Shown here: piece by piece, positions 1 to 8,300 of the stretch
Position numbering within the stretch: the stretch's first letter is position 1
Layout of the letters: every line of letters starts with the position of its first letter
Origin: CAMASH01 sp041746635
Lineage (GTDB): Bacteria; Verrucomicrobiota; Verrucomicrobiia; Chthoniobacterales; Terrimicrobiaceae
NCBI GenBank assembly: GCA_041746635.1
Contig: JBGTGQ010000099.1
Span: forward strand, 1-64,000
DNA: 64,000 bases
Reading direction: 5' to 3'
Program-made: the position numbers and the translations under genes
The notes under the pieces: model-generated
The model's input: the letters and a program-made list of their open reading frames with translations, nothing else
The model's database searches: none
Told to the model about the DNA's origin: nothing

Positions 1-625
1 TAGCGGACTCCGCCGGGGGGTGAAGTCAGAACTCCGGTGGCCACCTTGCGCCGGGCAAAGAAATTGTAGCGGACTCCGCCGGGGGGTGAAGTCAGAACCA
101 GTTCGGAACGATTACCGGTAATATCAAATTGTAGCGGACTCCGCCGGGGGGTGAAGTCAGAACTCGTTGAGCCAGCGGGCGATGGCGGACCAGATTGTAG
201 CGGACTCCGCCGGGGGGTGAAGTCAGAACAATCTCGTCGTCGCTGTCCGTTGATTTCTTATTGTAGCGGACTCCGCCGGGGGGTGAAGTCAGAACAAGGG
301 TGAAGCACAAGGGATAGGACCTTGCATTGTAGCGGACTCCGCCGGGGGGTGAAGTCAGAACAAGACTGCGAAGAAAAGTGTTTACATCCTCATTGTAGCG
401 GACTCCGCCGGGGGGTGAAGTCAGAACGAAGATTGGCGGGGAGAGTCGACGGAGATTATTGTAGCGGACTCCGCCGGGGGGTGAAGTCAGAACCGGGTGA
501 GGAAACTGAAGCCGGTGATGCCGATTGTAGCGGACTCCGCCGGGGGGTGAAGTCAGAACTTCCTGGCCGAAGCGATACGCCCGCCGCAGATTGTAGCGGA
601 CTCCGCCGGGGGGTGAAGTCAGAAC
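1..625. CRISPR. CRISPR array, end of array, 10 repeats / 9 spacers, no cas genes in view
   Basis: Identical 36-bp repeats lie at 63-98, 128-163, 194-229, 260-295, 326-361, 392-427, 458-493, 524-559 and 590-625; the first (1-32) is cut by the window edge. Eight spacers are 30 bp and one (99-127) is 29 bp, all unique. Each repeat has an imperfect palindrome, arms GACTCCGCC and GGTGAAGTC around GGGG. Read on the minus strand the repeat starts GTTCTGAC and ends CGCTACAAT, so each copy carries a sigma70-like pair, TTCACC, 16 bp, TACAAT. A 36/30 geometry, a CTACAAT end and promoters inside repeats are known from type II-C arrays such as that of Neisseria, so type II-C read on the minus strand is the best guess, but cas genes are needed to type it. 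The array continues beyond position 1. No repeat is degenerate, so neither end is marked as the old end. Confidence 0.97.
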
Positions 626-630
626 CGTAT

Positions 631-849
631 TTACCGAAACTCATCCAAATCAATTCCGCTCCCTTCGATAATGCTCTTGAGGGTGCCAATGGGAATCGGC
701 TTGTTACCATGCACGGCGACAATGACTTGGCGTCCGTCGGTATGACGCCATTTTTGATGACTTCCCTTTTTGGCAACAAGGGCAAAACCGTTCCGCCGCA
801 AAACGCGGATGACGTCCGCGGCAGAGCAGACCGGATGACGCTGGCTCAC
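631..849 (-). CDS. hicA: HicA-type mRNA interferase toxin
   Basis: 72 residues, the usual HicA size. HicA toxins are small double-stranded-RNA-binding-like proteins that cleave mRNA and are neutralised by HicB. The sequence shows the family pattern: a VIRVLRRNGF helix, then KKGSHQKWRH with the catalytic histidine in GSH, then VAVHGNKPIPIGTLKSII. The start is a GTG at 847-849 overlapping the hicB stop as GTGA, so the two are translationally coupled. The stop (631-633) is 5 bp from the last CRISPR repeat, so a hicBA transcript would run straight into the array on the strand that also gives the type-II-like repeat orientation. Family assignment is firm; any link to CRISPR is inference. Confidence 0.9.
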   Translation of the reverse strand: MSQRHPVCSAADVIRVLRRNGFALVAKKGSHQKWRHTDGRQVIVAVHGNKPIPIGTLKSIIEGSGIDLDEFR

Positions 850-1049
850 CTCAGCGCGAGGTCGAGAACTTTGGCACCCGGCGGAAGGTCGAGATCAACG
901 GGTTCAAACCAAAGGGCCAGTGCCTCGCGCGCATTGGAAATGGCCTCCTCCTCTGTGTCCCCCGCGCTGGCGCAGCCCGGGAGCTCGGGAAAGACAGCCG
1001 ACCAACGATCAGTGGCTTGGTCGTGTTCGATGACGAGGCGCACATTCAT
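846..1049 (-). CDS. hicB: HicB-type antitoxin, short form
   Basis: 67 residues. HicB antitoxins fold like a partial RNase H and cover the HicA active site. Seen here: the N-terminal strand with VRLVIEHD, the signature FPELPGCASAGDTEEEAISNAREAL broken by no indel, and a short tail. Many HicB proteins have a C-terminal ribbon-helix-helix or HTH domain for autoregulation; this one ends right after the RNase-H-like fold, so it probably needs another means of transcriptional control. It is the first gene of a two-gene operon (hicB then hicA, the hicBA order) and starts with ATG at 1047-1049. No clear promoter was identified in the AT-richer stretch upstream. Confidence 0.88.
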   Translation of the reverse strand: MNVRLVIEHDQATDRWSAVFPELPGCASAGDTEEEAISNAREALALWFEPVDLDLPPGAKVLDLALR

Positions 1050-1365
1050 ACCTTCAAAATAGCGTTACCGCGGATACATTCCAGCCCCATTTTAGCCATG
1101 AGCACCCACATTCTCATGTTCGCCAAATGGCCAACCCTGCGGGTACTGCGCGCCTCTGTCGCGACGAGCTGACCAGAGGGCATTCCCCTCTATCAGGTCT
1201 CGCGGTGGGATGAAGCCAGAGCGAGAAGGAATTTACGAAAATATCAAAAATATCGCATGGCTTGAGGCTTCTCTGCAGTGTGTCATCCCAGAAATCCGCC
1301 TAGCATTTGAGAAATCTTGTTTTTACGCTAACATCGTTATAACTCTCGCATCTTACTCTATTCCA
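1050..1365. other. Intergenic stretch between hicB and the ABC transporter gene
   Basis: About 316 bp without a convincing gene; the open frame on the plus strand here runs antisense into the ABC transporter gene and has no family features. The left half is GC-rich. The right half (about 1223-1360) is markedly AT-rich compared with everything around it, with runs such as AAAATATCAAAAATATCG and a T5 run near 1318-1323. The stretch also holds the CRISPR-repeat-like sequence listed separately at 1201-1222. It could carry a small RNA, the hicB promoter, or both; the sequence alone does not decide. Confidence 0.5.
1201..1222 (+). repeat. CRISPR-repeat-like half-site (candidate tracrRNA anti-repeat or relic repeat)
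   Basis: These 22 bases match positions 15-36 of the plus-strand repeat at 17 of 22 places without a gap. If crRNA is made from the minus strand, an RNA from the plus strand here could pair with the first 16 nt of the repeat at 14 positions, counting one G-U pair, with two mismatches. That is how a tracrRNA anti-repeat pairs in type II systems. The AT-rich sequence to the right ends with a small stem followed by T5 near 1307-1323. Caution: a coding segment of the ABC transporter gene (1653-1676) matches the repeat about equally well by chance, so the evidence is weak. Confidence 0.3.
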
Positions 1366-3273
1366 TCACCCTCTCTCTTTTCCGCGAAGAAAGAACCACG
1401 CCATCCAGTAGGAGCAAATCATCCAAGCCCCCAGCGCAGCAAACCCCCAACGCGCTGGTTGGGCGTTCCCAAAAATCTGGCCATTCTTGAGCGATTTGTC
1501 GCGGTTCAAATTGGAAAAAGCGGAGGGGTAATCCACCACCATCGAAGGGCTGATTTTCTTGTCCCAGAACAGGCTGACATCCATCACGCTTTGCGCCGCC
1601 GCGCTGGGCATGAGGCGTGAGACGAGATAGGGTCCGTCTTTCATTTCCCCCGCCGGCGGGGTGAAGCCGGAGAAGAGAATCTGGGGGATCAGCACCAGTG
1701 GCACCAGCATGACGGCTTGGAGGACGGTTTTTGCCCAAGCGGAGATGGCGAGGCCGATGCCCACCGCCGCCAGAGCCGTCGCGATGAGGCCGGGAATTTG
1801 CCAGGCCGCTGCACCGCCGAGGCCCCATGCGCCCAACTGCATCACGCCGTAAAGCAAGAGGCTTTGGATGACCGTGATGCGCCCGAGGGAGAGAAATTTC
1901 GCCAGCAGATATTCGTGCCGTCCGAGGCCGATGAGGCGCTCGCGTCGAAACATGGGCAGTTCCTTCACGATGTCTTGGGCCGCGTTTCCGCATCCGAACC
2001 ACAGGGTTGCTATGTAGGCAAAGAAGAGGATGAGGGACGCGTCCTGGCTCACCCACGTGACGATGAGTCCGATGAAAACCGGCTGACCAAGCATGAGGAG
2101 AAGGTTTTTCCAGTCCGCCCGCAGAATGGCCCACTGGCGCAGGAGAAGAATAGGCAGGGCGGCATTGCGTTTGCGCCGCCGGGGGAGAAGGCGGGGCTCG
2201 GACGGCGCGGCGGTTTCCTCGTGGGACGGCCAGGCGTCGGTGGGAGCATCCTCCAGTCGGTCGTAAAGCTCGGCCAGGCGCTCGACTCCGAAATGTTGCA
2301 GGGCTTGCTCGGGTTCGCCGAAAAAGACCAGTCGTCCGCGGAACATCACCGCCAGCCGATCGAAGAGGTAGGCATTGCCCATCACGTGGGTGGTGCAAAG
2401 GATGGTGCAGCCGGTCGTGGCCAGGTGCCGGAGCGATTCCATGAGTCGAAATTCCGCCGCCGGATCGAGTCCCGAAGTTGGCTCGTCCAGAAACATGAGA
2501 CGCGGACGGCAGAGCAACTCCGCGCCCACACTCACGCGCTTGCGCTGGCCGCCGGAGAGCCGGCCCACCGGCGTTTTGGCTCGTTCCTCCAGGCCGAGGC
2601 GCTGCATGGTGTGGCGCACGAGCTTGCGGATCTCCGCGAGCGGCGTGCTCCGCGGCAGTCGCAGCCTGGCACTATAGACCAGTGCGTCCTCGACGGAAAG
2701 TTCGAGGGGCACAATGTCGTCCTGGGGCACATAGCCGAGTTCTTCCCGCAGGGCTTCGTAGTTGGTGTAAAGGTCCACGCCGTCCAGCGCCACGGCACCT
2801 TGGTGCGCGGGCCGCAGGGCGCAAAGCGCGTCAAGCAGGGTGGATTTTCCCGCCCCGCTCGGCCCGATCACACCGACAAACTGACAGGACGCAACGCTGA
2901 GCGAGACATCGGAAAGGATGCGGATGCCGGACACGGTTTTTTCGAGGCGACGCGCATCGAGGCGGGCGCCGGTGATTCCGGCCGTTTCGTTCAGACAGCG
3001 TCCGTCGTAGCGCAGGTTAAAGGGCCCGATCCGAACAAGGTCGCCGAAAACGAGTTCCTCGCTTTGAAAATGGCGACCGTTCAAAAACGAACCGCTGCGA
3101 CTGCCCAGATCTTCGATGCTCCAGCCGGTCCCGGTCCTGTGCAAGATGGCGTGCCGGCGGGAAACCGCCGCGTCGGGCAGAATGGCACCCGCCTCCTGTC
3201 CGCGGCCCAGCACCAGCCCGTCCTGCAGAGGAATTGGCGCGAGGCCGGTGGTGGTCGGAGCCTCGCTGCTCAT
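1366..3273 (-). CDS. FHA domain - ABCG-type ABC transporter (ATPase fused to permease)
   Basis: About 635 residues. Domain order: an N-terminal FHA domain (roughly 15-95; GRGQEAG, SRRHA and GSFLNG motifs) that binds phosphothreonine; an ABC ATPase (roughly 110-330) with Walker A GPSGAGKST, signature LSGGQRKRVSVG and Walker B LMFLDEPTSGLD; then an ABC2-type membrane domain with about six hydrophobic segments up to the C terminus. This is the half-transporter layout of the ABCG/White family, so it should act as a dimer in the inner membrane; the cargo is unknown. The FHA domain suggests control by a Ser/Thr kinase. The first ATG (3271-3273) is preferred over a TTG three codons upstream. It stands alone, behind a GTTGAGAG-repeat hairpin that would lie in its leader. 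Confidence 0.9.
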   Translation of the reverse strand: MSSEAPTTTGLAPIPLQDGLVLGRGQEAGAILPDAAVSRRHAILHRTGTGWSIEDLGSRSGSFLNGRHFQSEELVFGDLVRIGPFNLRYDGRCLNETAGITGARLDARRLEKTVSGIRILSDVSLSVASCQFVGVIGPSGAGKSTLLDALCALRPAHQGAVALDGVDLYTNYEALREELGYVPQDDIVPLELSVEDALVYSARLRLPRSTPLAEIRKLVRHTMQRLGLEERAKTPVGRLSGGQRKRVSVGAELLCRPRLMFLDEPTSGLDPAAEFRLMESLRHLATTGCTILCTTHVMGNAYLFDRLAVMFRGRLVFFGEPEQALQHFGVERLAELYDRLEDAPTDAWPSHEETAAPSEPRLLPRRRKRNAALPILLLRQWAILRADWKNLLLMLGQPVFIGLIVTWVSQDASLILFFAYIATLWFGCGNAAQDIVKELPMFRRERLIGLGRHEYLLAKFLSLGRITVIQSLLLYGVMQLGAWGLGGAAAWQIPGLIATALAAVGIGLAISAWAKTVLQAVMLVPLVLIPQILFSGFTPPAGEMKDGPYLVSRLMPSAAAQSVMDVSLFWDKKISPSMVVDYPSAFSNLNRDKSLKNGQIFGNAQPARWGFAALGAWMICSYWMAWFFLRGKERG

Positions 3274-3282
3274 GGAAGACAA

Positions 3283-3359
3283 GGTTGAGAGTTATTGGTT
3301 GAGAGTTGAGAGTTCACCGCGTGTCCGCCCTCTCGCCTCTCAACACTCAACTCTCATCT
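3283..3359. repeat. GTTGAGAG-rich inverted repeat
   Basis: Left arm 3283-3312 is a run of GGTTGAGAGTT-like units; the right arm 3336-3359 holds the complementary CTCTCAACACTCAACTCTC. The arms could form a hairpin in DNA or RNA. It fills the gap between the OmpA-like gene stop (3365) and the ABC transporter start, both on the minus strand. A second element built from the same GTTGAGA unit lies at 47576-47700, also just after gene ends. There is no coding potential inside. It may act as a terminator for one neighbour or be a dispersed intergenic repeat of this genome. Confidence 0.6.
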
Positions 3360-3364
3360 CCGAC

Positions 3365-4036
3365 TCAGGGCTGGACCGCCCAGACTTCGACCACACGGTT
3401 TTTGTCCAGATTCTGGGCGTCGAACATCTCGGAACTGCCCATGCCCACCCCGTGGGTGACATTCATCACCCCGCCGCGATCCTTCAGCGCTTTCACCACG
3501 CTTTCCGCCCGTTGCAGCGAAATGGCCTGGTTTTTCTTTGCATCGCCCTTCTTGTCGGCATAACCCAGCACGACAAAAACGACCGTCGGATCGTCGGCAA
3601 ACTTTTGGATCTGCGGAAGTTTAATTACCTCGGCCATGGCGGCAATCTCCGTGGAACCAATGGCGATCTTGCCGGAAGAAAAAGGGATGGTGATGATCTT
3701 GCCCATGCCGCGGGCGCGCTCGACCTGAACGTAGAGTTTGTCTTTCTCCTCCGGTGCGAGATCGGGCATCACGTCAATGCGGGAAAGCACCTCGCTTTTG
3801 ACCAGTCGGTTTTCCGCATCGGCGGCGTCCATGTTCACCTCGGACGGTGCCTGCACCGCGTTCGCCGGAACGGCCGCGGGGGCCGCTGGCACAGACGGGG
3901 GCGCGGACGATTCCGGCACACCGGCGAAACCTGCTTCTGGTGTCGGGGCGGGAGTCGAAGCGGCGGCCGGCGCGGATTTAGGGCGATCGCAAGCGGCCAG
4001 ACCACACAGAAGAACAGCGGCAAGAGCCTTGCGCAT
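3365..4036 (-). CDS. OmpA-like lipoprotein
   Basis: 223 residues. A lipoprotein signal is clear: MRKALAAVLLCGLAAC, with the lipobox cysteine at residue 16. A Pro/Ala-rich linker follows (about 20-70). The C-terminal half (about 105-223) resembles the OmpA peptidoglycan-binding domain: strand IITIPFSSGKIAI, helices, FVVLGYADKKGDAKKNQAISLQRA split by natural loops, and the family-typical NRVVEVWAV end. In OmpA this region contacts diaminopimelate; here the residues fit only loosely, so binding is inferred. It probably tethers the outer membrane to the cell wall. It lies 6 bp downstream of the peroxiredoxin stop-to-stop neighbourhood and could share its transcript. Confidence 0.75.
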   Translation of the reverse strand: MRKALAAVLLCGLAACDRPKSAPAAASTPAPTPEAGFAGVPESSAPPSVPAAPAAVPANAVQAPSEVNMDAADAENRLVKSEVLSRIDVMPDLAPEEKDKLYVQVERARGMGKIITIPFSSGKIAIGSTEIAAMAEVIKLPQIQKFADDPTVVFVVLGYADKKGDAKKNQAISLQRAESVVKALKDRGGVMNVTHGVGMGSSEMFDAQNLDKNRVVEVWAVQP

Positions 4037-4042
4037 TGCGAC

Positions 4043-4525
4043 CTAGACGGTGAGCTTTTTTAAAGCTTGCTCGATGGCCTCGAAATTCGGCAGTTCCTTC
4101 GGGCTGGGCGTTTGCTCGCTGTAGTGAATGACACCGTCCTTGCCGATAACGAAGGCCGCCCGGGCGGCGGTGTCGCCGACTCCGGCCAGCATGGGGAAAA
4201 CCACATCGTAGGCCCTGATCACTTCCTTGTTCAGGTCGCTGGCCAGCTTGAGGGTGATTTTTTCCTTTTTCGCCCAAGCGTCCTGCGCGAACGGGCTGTC
4301 CACGCTGATGGCGATGACCTCGGCATCGAGGGCGTGGTAGTTTTTCAGTCCTGCCGTCACATCGCACATTTCCTGGGTGCAGACGCCGGTGAACGCGAGA
4401 GGGAAGAAGAGCAACACGGTGGCCTTGACCCCGGCATTAGCGCTAAGAGCGACGTCTTCGAGGCCGTTTGGGCCCATGCTTTTGAGGGTGAAATCGGGTG
4501 CTTTTGAACCAACGGGAAGTGCCAT
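4043..4525 (-). CDS. Peroxiredoxin (AhpC/TSA family, atypical or 1-Cys-like)
   Basis: About 160 residues from the ATG at 4523-4525, which gives the usual N terminus ALPVGSKAPDFTL; the open frame extends 18 codons further without a better start. It reduces hydrogen peroxide or organic peroxides in the cytoplasm. The peroxidatic site PLAFTGVCTQEMC fits the PxxxTxxC motif. A second cysteine lies five residues later in the same segment; no distant resolving cysteine is seen, so the reductant partner is unclear. FPLAFTGVC resembles the AhpE/Prx5-like branch. It is followed after about 6 bp by the OmpA-like lipoprotein gene on the same strand. Confidence 0.88.
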   Translation of the reverse strand: MALPVGSKAPDFTLKSMGPNGLEDVALSANAGVKATVLLFFPLAFTGVCTQEMCDVTAGLKNYHALDAEVIAISVDSPFAQDAWAKKEKITLKLASDLNKEVIRAYDVVFPMLAGVGDTAARAAFVIGKDGVIHYSEQTPSPKELPNFEAIEQALKKLTV

Positions 4526-4661
4526 ATTATTATGAAGGGTTGAACTGGCGACTCTGCGCGGTGAAGGCGGCGGTGTCAACCGTGGGGGATGCGCCCGCAG
4601 GGCAAGCGCGCGGTGACCGGAAGGAAATTGGTCCCCACCTTAACCGTGGGTTCGCCGCCTC

Positions 4662-5306
4662 TCAAAGATTCTCGCGGGAACTTTCTGCCACCGGCTGTTC
4701 CAACGAGGTGAGTTCTCCGCGCTGGCGGGCAAAGACCGCCAGGGCCATGCGCTTGCGCTCCTCCATGACCACTGCCACCTGATCCTCGACCGCCGGAGCT
4801 TTCCAGATCGCAGGGCCGGGTGGCAGCCAGGCCCTCCCGGTAAAATTATCACGCACCGTTCCGCCGGGCAGCGGTCGGGGGCTATCGGACACGTAAAGCC
4901 GGCGTCCATCTTTGTGCAGGGCGACCATTTCCACATGCCCGTAATACCCACCCGGCGTGCCGCGCGGTGCTTTGCCCATGCGTCCATCGCCGAGATAAAC
5001 CAGCACACTGCCGAGCGGTGCCTTGAGCGGGGTTGCGCAGGGGATCGATTTCCATCCGGCTTGGAGGAGGTTTTTTTCCCAGTCCTGCCCGTTGCCTCCT
5101 TTGAGGCGATCGCCCAGACCGGCCCCGCGCAGGATGGAGAGCATTCCCCGACCACACCAGCCCGAGCCAATATTGTCTGTCGCGCTCTCCGTGGCCGCCT
5201 CGATCAAGGCCGGACGAGACAATACCGGACCCGCCGCTGTCGCGCAGGCGACCGAAGCGAGGAGGGATATCGCTGAGGCAAAGCGAACAAACATGTGCGG
5301 TAACAT
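4662..5306 (-). CDS. Secreted CHAP/NlpC-P60-like protein
   Basis: 214 residues with an N-terminal hydrophobic segment (VRFASAISLLASVACATAA) that looks like a signal peptide. After it, GSGWCGRGML could hold a nucleophile cysteine, GSVLVYLGDG a turn typical of the fold, and GGYYGHVEMVA the partner histidine, followed by SDSP. This Cys...GHVE pattern is that of papain-like cell-wall amidases and endopeptidases (CHAP, NlpC/P60). The match is by motif order only. A second in-frame ATG lies four codons in (5292-5294). The last ~50 residues are charged and have no recognised domain. It could act on peptidoglycan; a non-catalytic role is possible. Confidence 0.5.
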   Translation of the reverse strand: MLPHMFVRFASAISLLASVACATAAGPVLSRPALIEAATESATDNIGSGWCGRGMLSILRGAGLGDRLKGGNGQDWEKNLLQAGWKSIPCATPLKAPLGSVLVYLGDGRMGKAPRGTPGGYYGHVEMVALHKDGRRLYVSDSPRPLPGGTVRDNFTGRAWLPPGPAIWKAPAVEDQVAVVMEERKRMALAVFARQRGELTSLEQPVAESSRENL

Positions 5307-5368
5307 ATGCGGAAACGGCCGTTCGCCAATTATTTTCTATGCAACAGCAGGACGGCCACATGACTCCC

Positions 5369-8300
5369 TCAGGCGGCTGCGTGGGAACGCAGAAGGCTCC
5401 TTTTCCTGAGCCAGTAAAAAATGACCGGCGTGACAATGAGAATGTGCAGCAGGCTGCTGACCATGCCGCCGATGACGGGCGTGGCCAAGGGTTTCATCAC
5501 TTCCGCCCCGGTCCGCACACTCCACATGATGGGCAGCAGACTGGCGACGACCGTGGTCACGGTCATCACCTTGGGCCGCAGGCGCAGCATGGCCCCTTCG
5601 ATGACGGCCGTCTTCAGGTCGGCCAGGTTGAAGGCGGCCCCCCTCTCCTGCTGTCGGCGTTTCAGCGCCTCCTCGAGATAAACCACCATGACCACGCCGG
5701 TCTGAATGGCGGTGCCGAACAGCGCGATGTATCCGATCCACACGGCCACGCTGAAATTGTATCCCAGGAGAAATTGCAGAAGCGCACCACCGCTGAGCGC
5801 AAAGGGCACGGCGAGCAACACATGCGCCGCTTCCAAAACGGAACGAAAAACCATGGTGAGCAGCATGAAAATAATCAGCAAAACCACCGGCACAATCAGC
5901 ATGAGCGTCCGCTGGGCACTGATCTGGTGTTCGTACTGACCACTCCATTTGATGGTCACGCCCGGAGGCAGCGTGATGTCCTGGGAGAGGCGTTGTTGCA
6001 CCTCTTTGACGAAACCCCCCAGGTCGCGGCCGTGGACATTGGTCTGCACGAAGACCCGCAGCAGGCCGTCCTCACTGGATATCTCGCTGGGCCCGCTGGC
6101 GCGTTGGATTTCGGCCACTTGTCCCAAGGGAACGGCAGACCCCTCGCTGGTGGGAATAAGGATGCTGCCGATGGTCTCGATGTCATCCCGCTCGCCCCGT
6201 TGCAACCGAAGCTGGATCGGATAGCGGGCCCGGCCTTCAATGGTGGTGCTGACATTTAGTCCGCCCAGCCCGATCTCGACCACATCCATCACGTCGCGAA
6301 TGGTGAGCCCGTAACGCGCCAGAGCCAGGCGGTCAGGCAGGATTTGCACGTAGGGCTTGCCCTGCACCCGCGAGGCGGCCACGCCCGTGGCACCCGAAAT
6401 TTTTCGCACCAAGGCTTCGATTTCGTAGGCCGTCTGTTGGATGGCATCCAAATCGGCTCCCAGGATTTTGATGCCGACCTGCGCGCGAATTCCCGTGCTC
6501 AGCATGAGAATACGATTTTCGATGGGTTGAAGGAAACCGGGAACGTAGCCGGGCACGAGTGTCAGCTTCTCGGAAAGTTCGGCCACGATTTTGTCTTTGG
6601 TCATGCCCGGCCGCCACTTTTCCGGCGGGTGGAGCATGATCGTCGTCTCGATCATTTCGACCGGGGCGGGATCGGTGGCGGTCTCGGCCCGGCCCAGTTT
6701 TCCCGCGACCGATTCGACCTCGGGCACGGATTTGATCACCTGATCCTGCCAGGACATGATGCGTTTGACCTCGGTCAGCGAAGTGCTGGGCAGCAGGACG
6801 GGCATGAAAAGCAGGCTGCCTTCATTCAGCGGCGGCATGAACTCGGTGCCAATCCGGCTGGCGAGCAGGACGGACGCAACCAGGATGACCACCGCCCCGG
6901 CCAACACGGTGCGGCCATGGCCCAGTGCCCACTCCAACGCGGGCCGGTAGAGGCGGGTGAGGAACCGCATCACCACATTGTCATTTTCGCCCCGAAACGG
7001 GCCGCGCACCAGCCAGGTGCAAAGCACCGGCACCAGCGTGACCCCGAGCAGGGTGGCCCCGATCATGGCGAAGGTCTTGGTGAAAGCGAGTGGATGAAAA
7101 AGTTTCCCCTCCTGTCCGGTCAGCGCAAACACCGGCAGGAAGGCCAGAATGATGATGGCCATGGCGAAAAAAATCGGGCGCCCCACTTGATGGGCGGCCT
7201 CGCGGGTGGCGGTCATGGTTTCTCCGGCGGTGAGGCGGGAGCCTTTTTTTTCCTCGGCCTCCTCGCAGTGCCGGATCACATTTTCGGTCATGACGATGCC
7301 GGCATCGACCAGCACGCCGATGGCAATGGCAATACCCGCCAGGGACATGATGTTCGAGCTGATGCCAAACTCCCGCATCAGGATGAAGGAAATGAGAATG
7401 GAAACCGGCAGCGGGATCGTGACGATGAGGATGCTGCGGAAATGCCAGAGAAAAACAATGTGCGCCAGGGTTACGAGAATGATTTCCTCAATGAGCGAAT
7501 GACGCAGGGTCGCGATGGTGCGATCAATCAGACTACTGCGATCGTAGAAGGGTTCGATGCTGACCCCGGGCGGCAGGCTTGAGGCAATCTGCCCGATTTT
7601 TTCCTTCACCCGTTGGATCACCCGCATGGCATTTTCGCCCGTGCGCATGATCACCACGCCGCCCACGACTTCCTGCCCGTTGACATCCAGGGCCCCGCGT
7701 CGAAAATCCCCGCCGAGGGAAATCTCCGCGATATCCTCCAAATAAAGCGGCAAGCCGTCCCGCATTTTCACCGCGATGCGTTTGAGATCATCAAGGGAGT
7801 TCACCAACCCGACGCCGCGCACCACAAACTCCATGCCATTTTCCTCAATGACCTTTCCCCCCACATTGATGTTGCTGTTCGCCAGCGCATCCATCACCTC
7901 GCGCAGCGTCACGCCGGCCTGCCGCATTTTTCCGGAATCCACCGCCACCTGATATTGGCGCACATACCCGCCGATGCCGGCGACCTCGGCCACGCCATTC
8001 ACCGCCGCCAGTTGATAGCGGATGAAGAAATCCTGCTGCGAGCGCAAGGCCCCCAAATCGTATCCGCCGTTCGGCGCCTTGGCGGGATCCACCTTGAGAT
8101 AATACTGATAAACCCAACCCAACCCGGTGGCATCGGGGCCGAGTTGTGGCGTCACGCCCTCCGGCATCAGATCCTGAAGAAAACTCAGACGCTCCAGCAC
8201 CCGCGTGCGGGCGAAATAGTTGTCGATCTTGTCCTCGAAAACCACCGTCAGCAGGGCGAACCCGAACATCGACTGCGCCCGCACTTCCTTCACTCCCGCC

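Noticed and set aside
92..785. Open frames running through the CRISPR array on both strands
   Set aside because: They are periodic translations of repeat units with no start context and no protein family character.
1653..1676. Sequence very like the CRISPR repeat (CGCCGGCGGGGTGAAG) inside the ABC transporter gene
   Set aside because: It encodes the FSGFTPPAGE segment of the permease domain and is explained by coding constraint and high GC. It serves as a chance-level control for the match at 1201-1222.
1717..3288. Long plus-strand frame of over 500 codons opposite the ABC transporter gene
   Set aside because: Antisense shadow of a well-supported gene in GC-rich DNA; the translation is low-complexity with no motif.
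6344..7582. Long plus-strand frame opposite cusA
   Set aside because: His/Gly/Arg-rich translation typical of an antisense frame; cusA explains the sequence.
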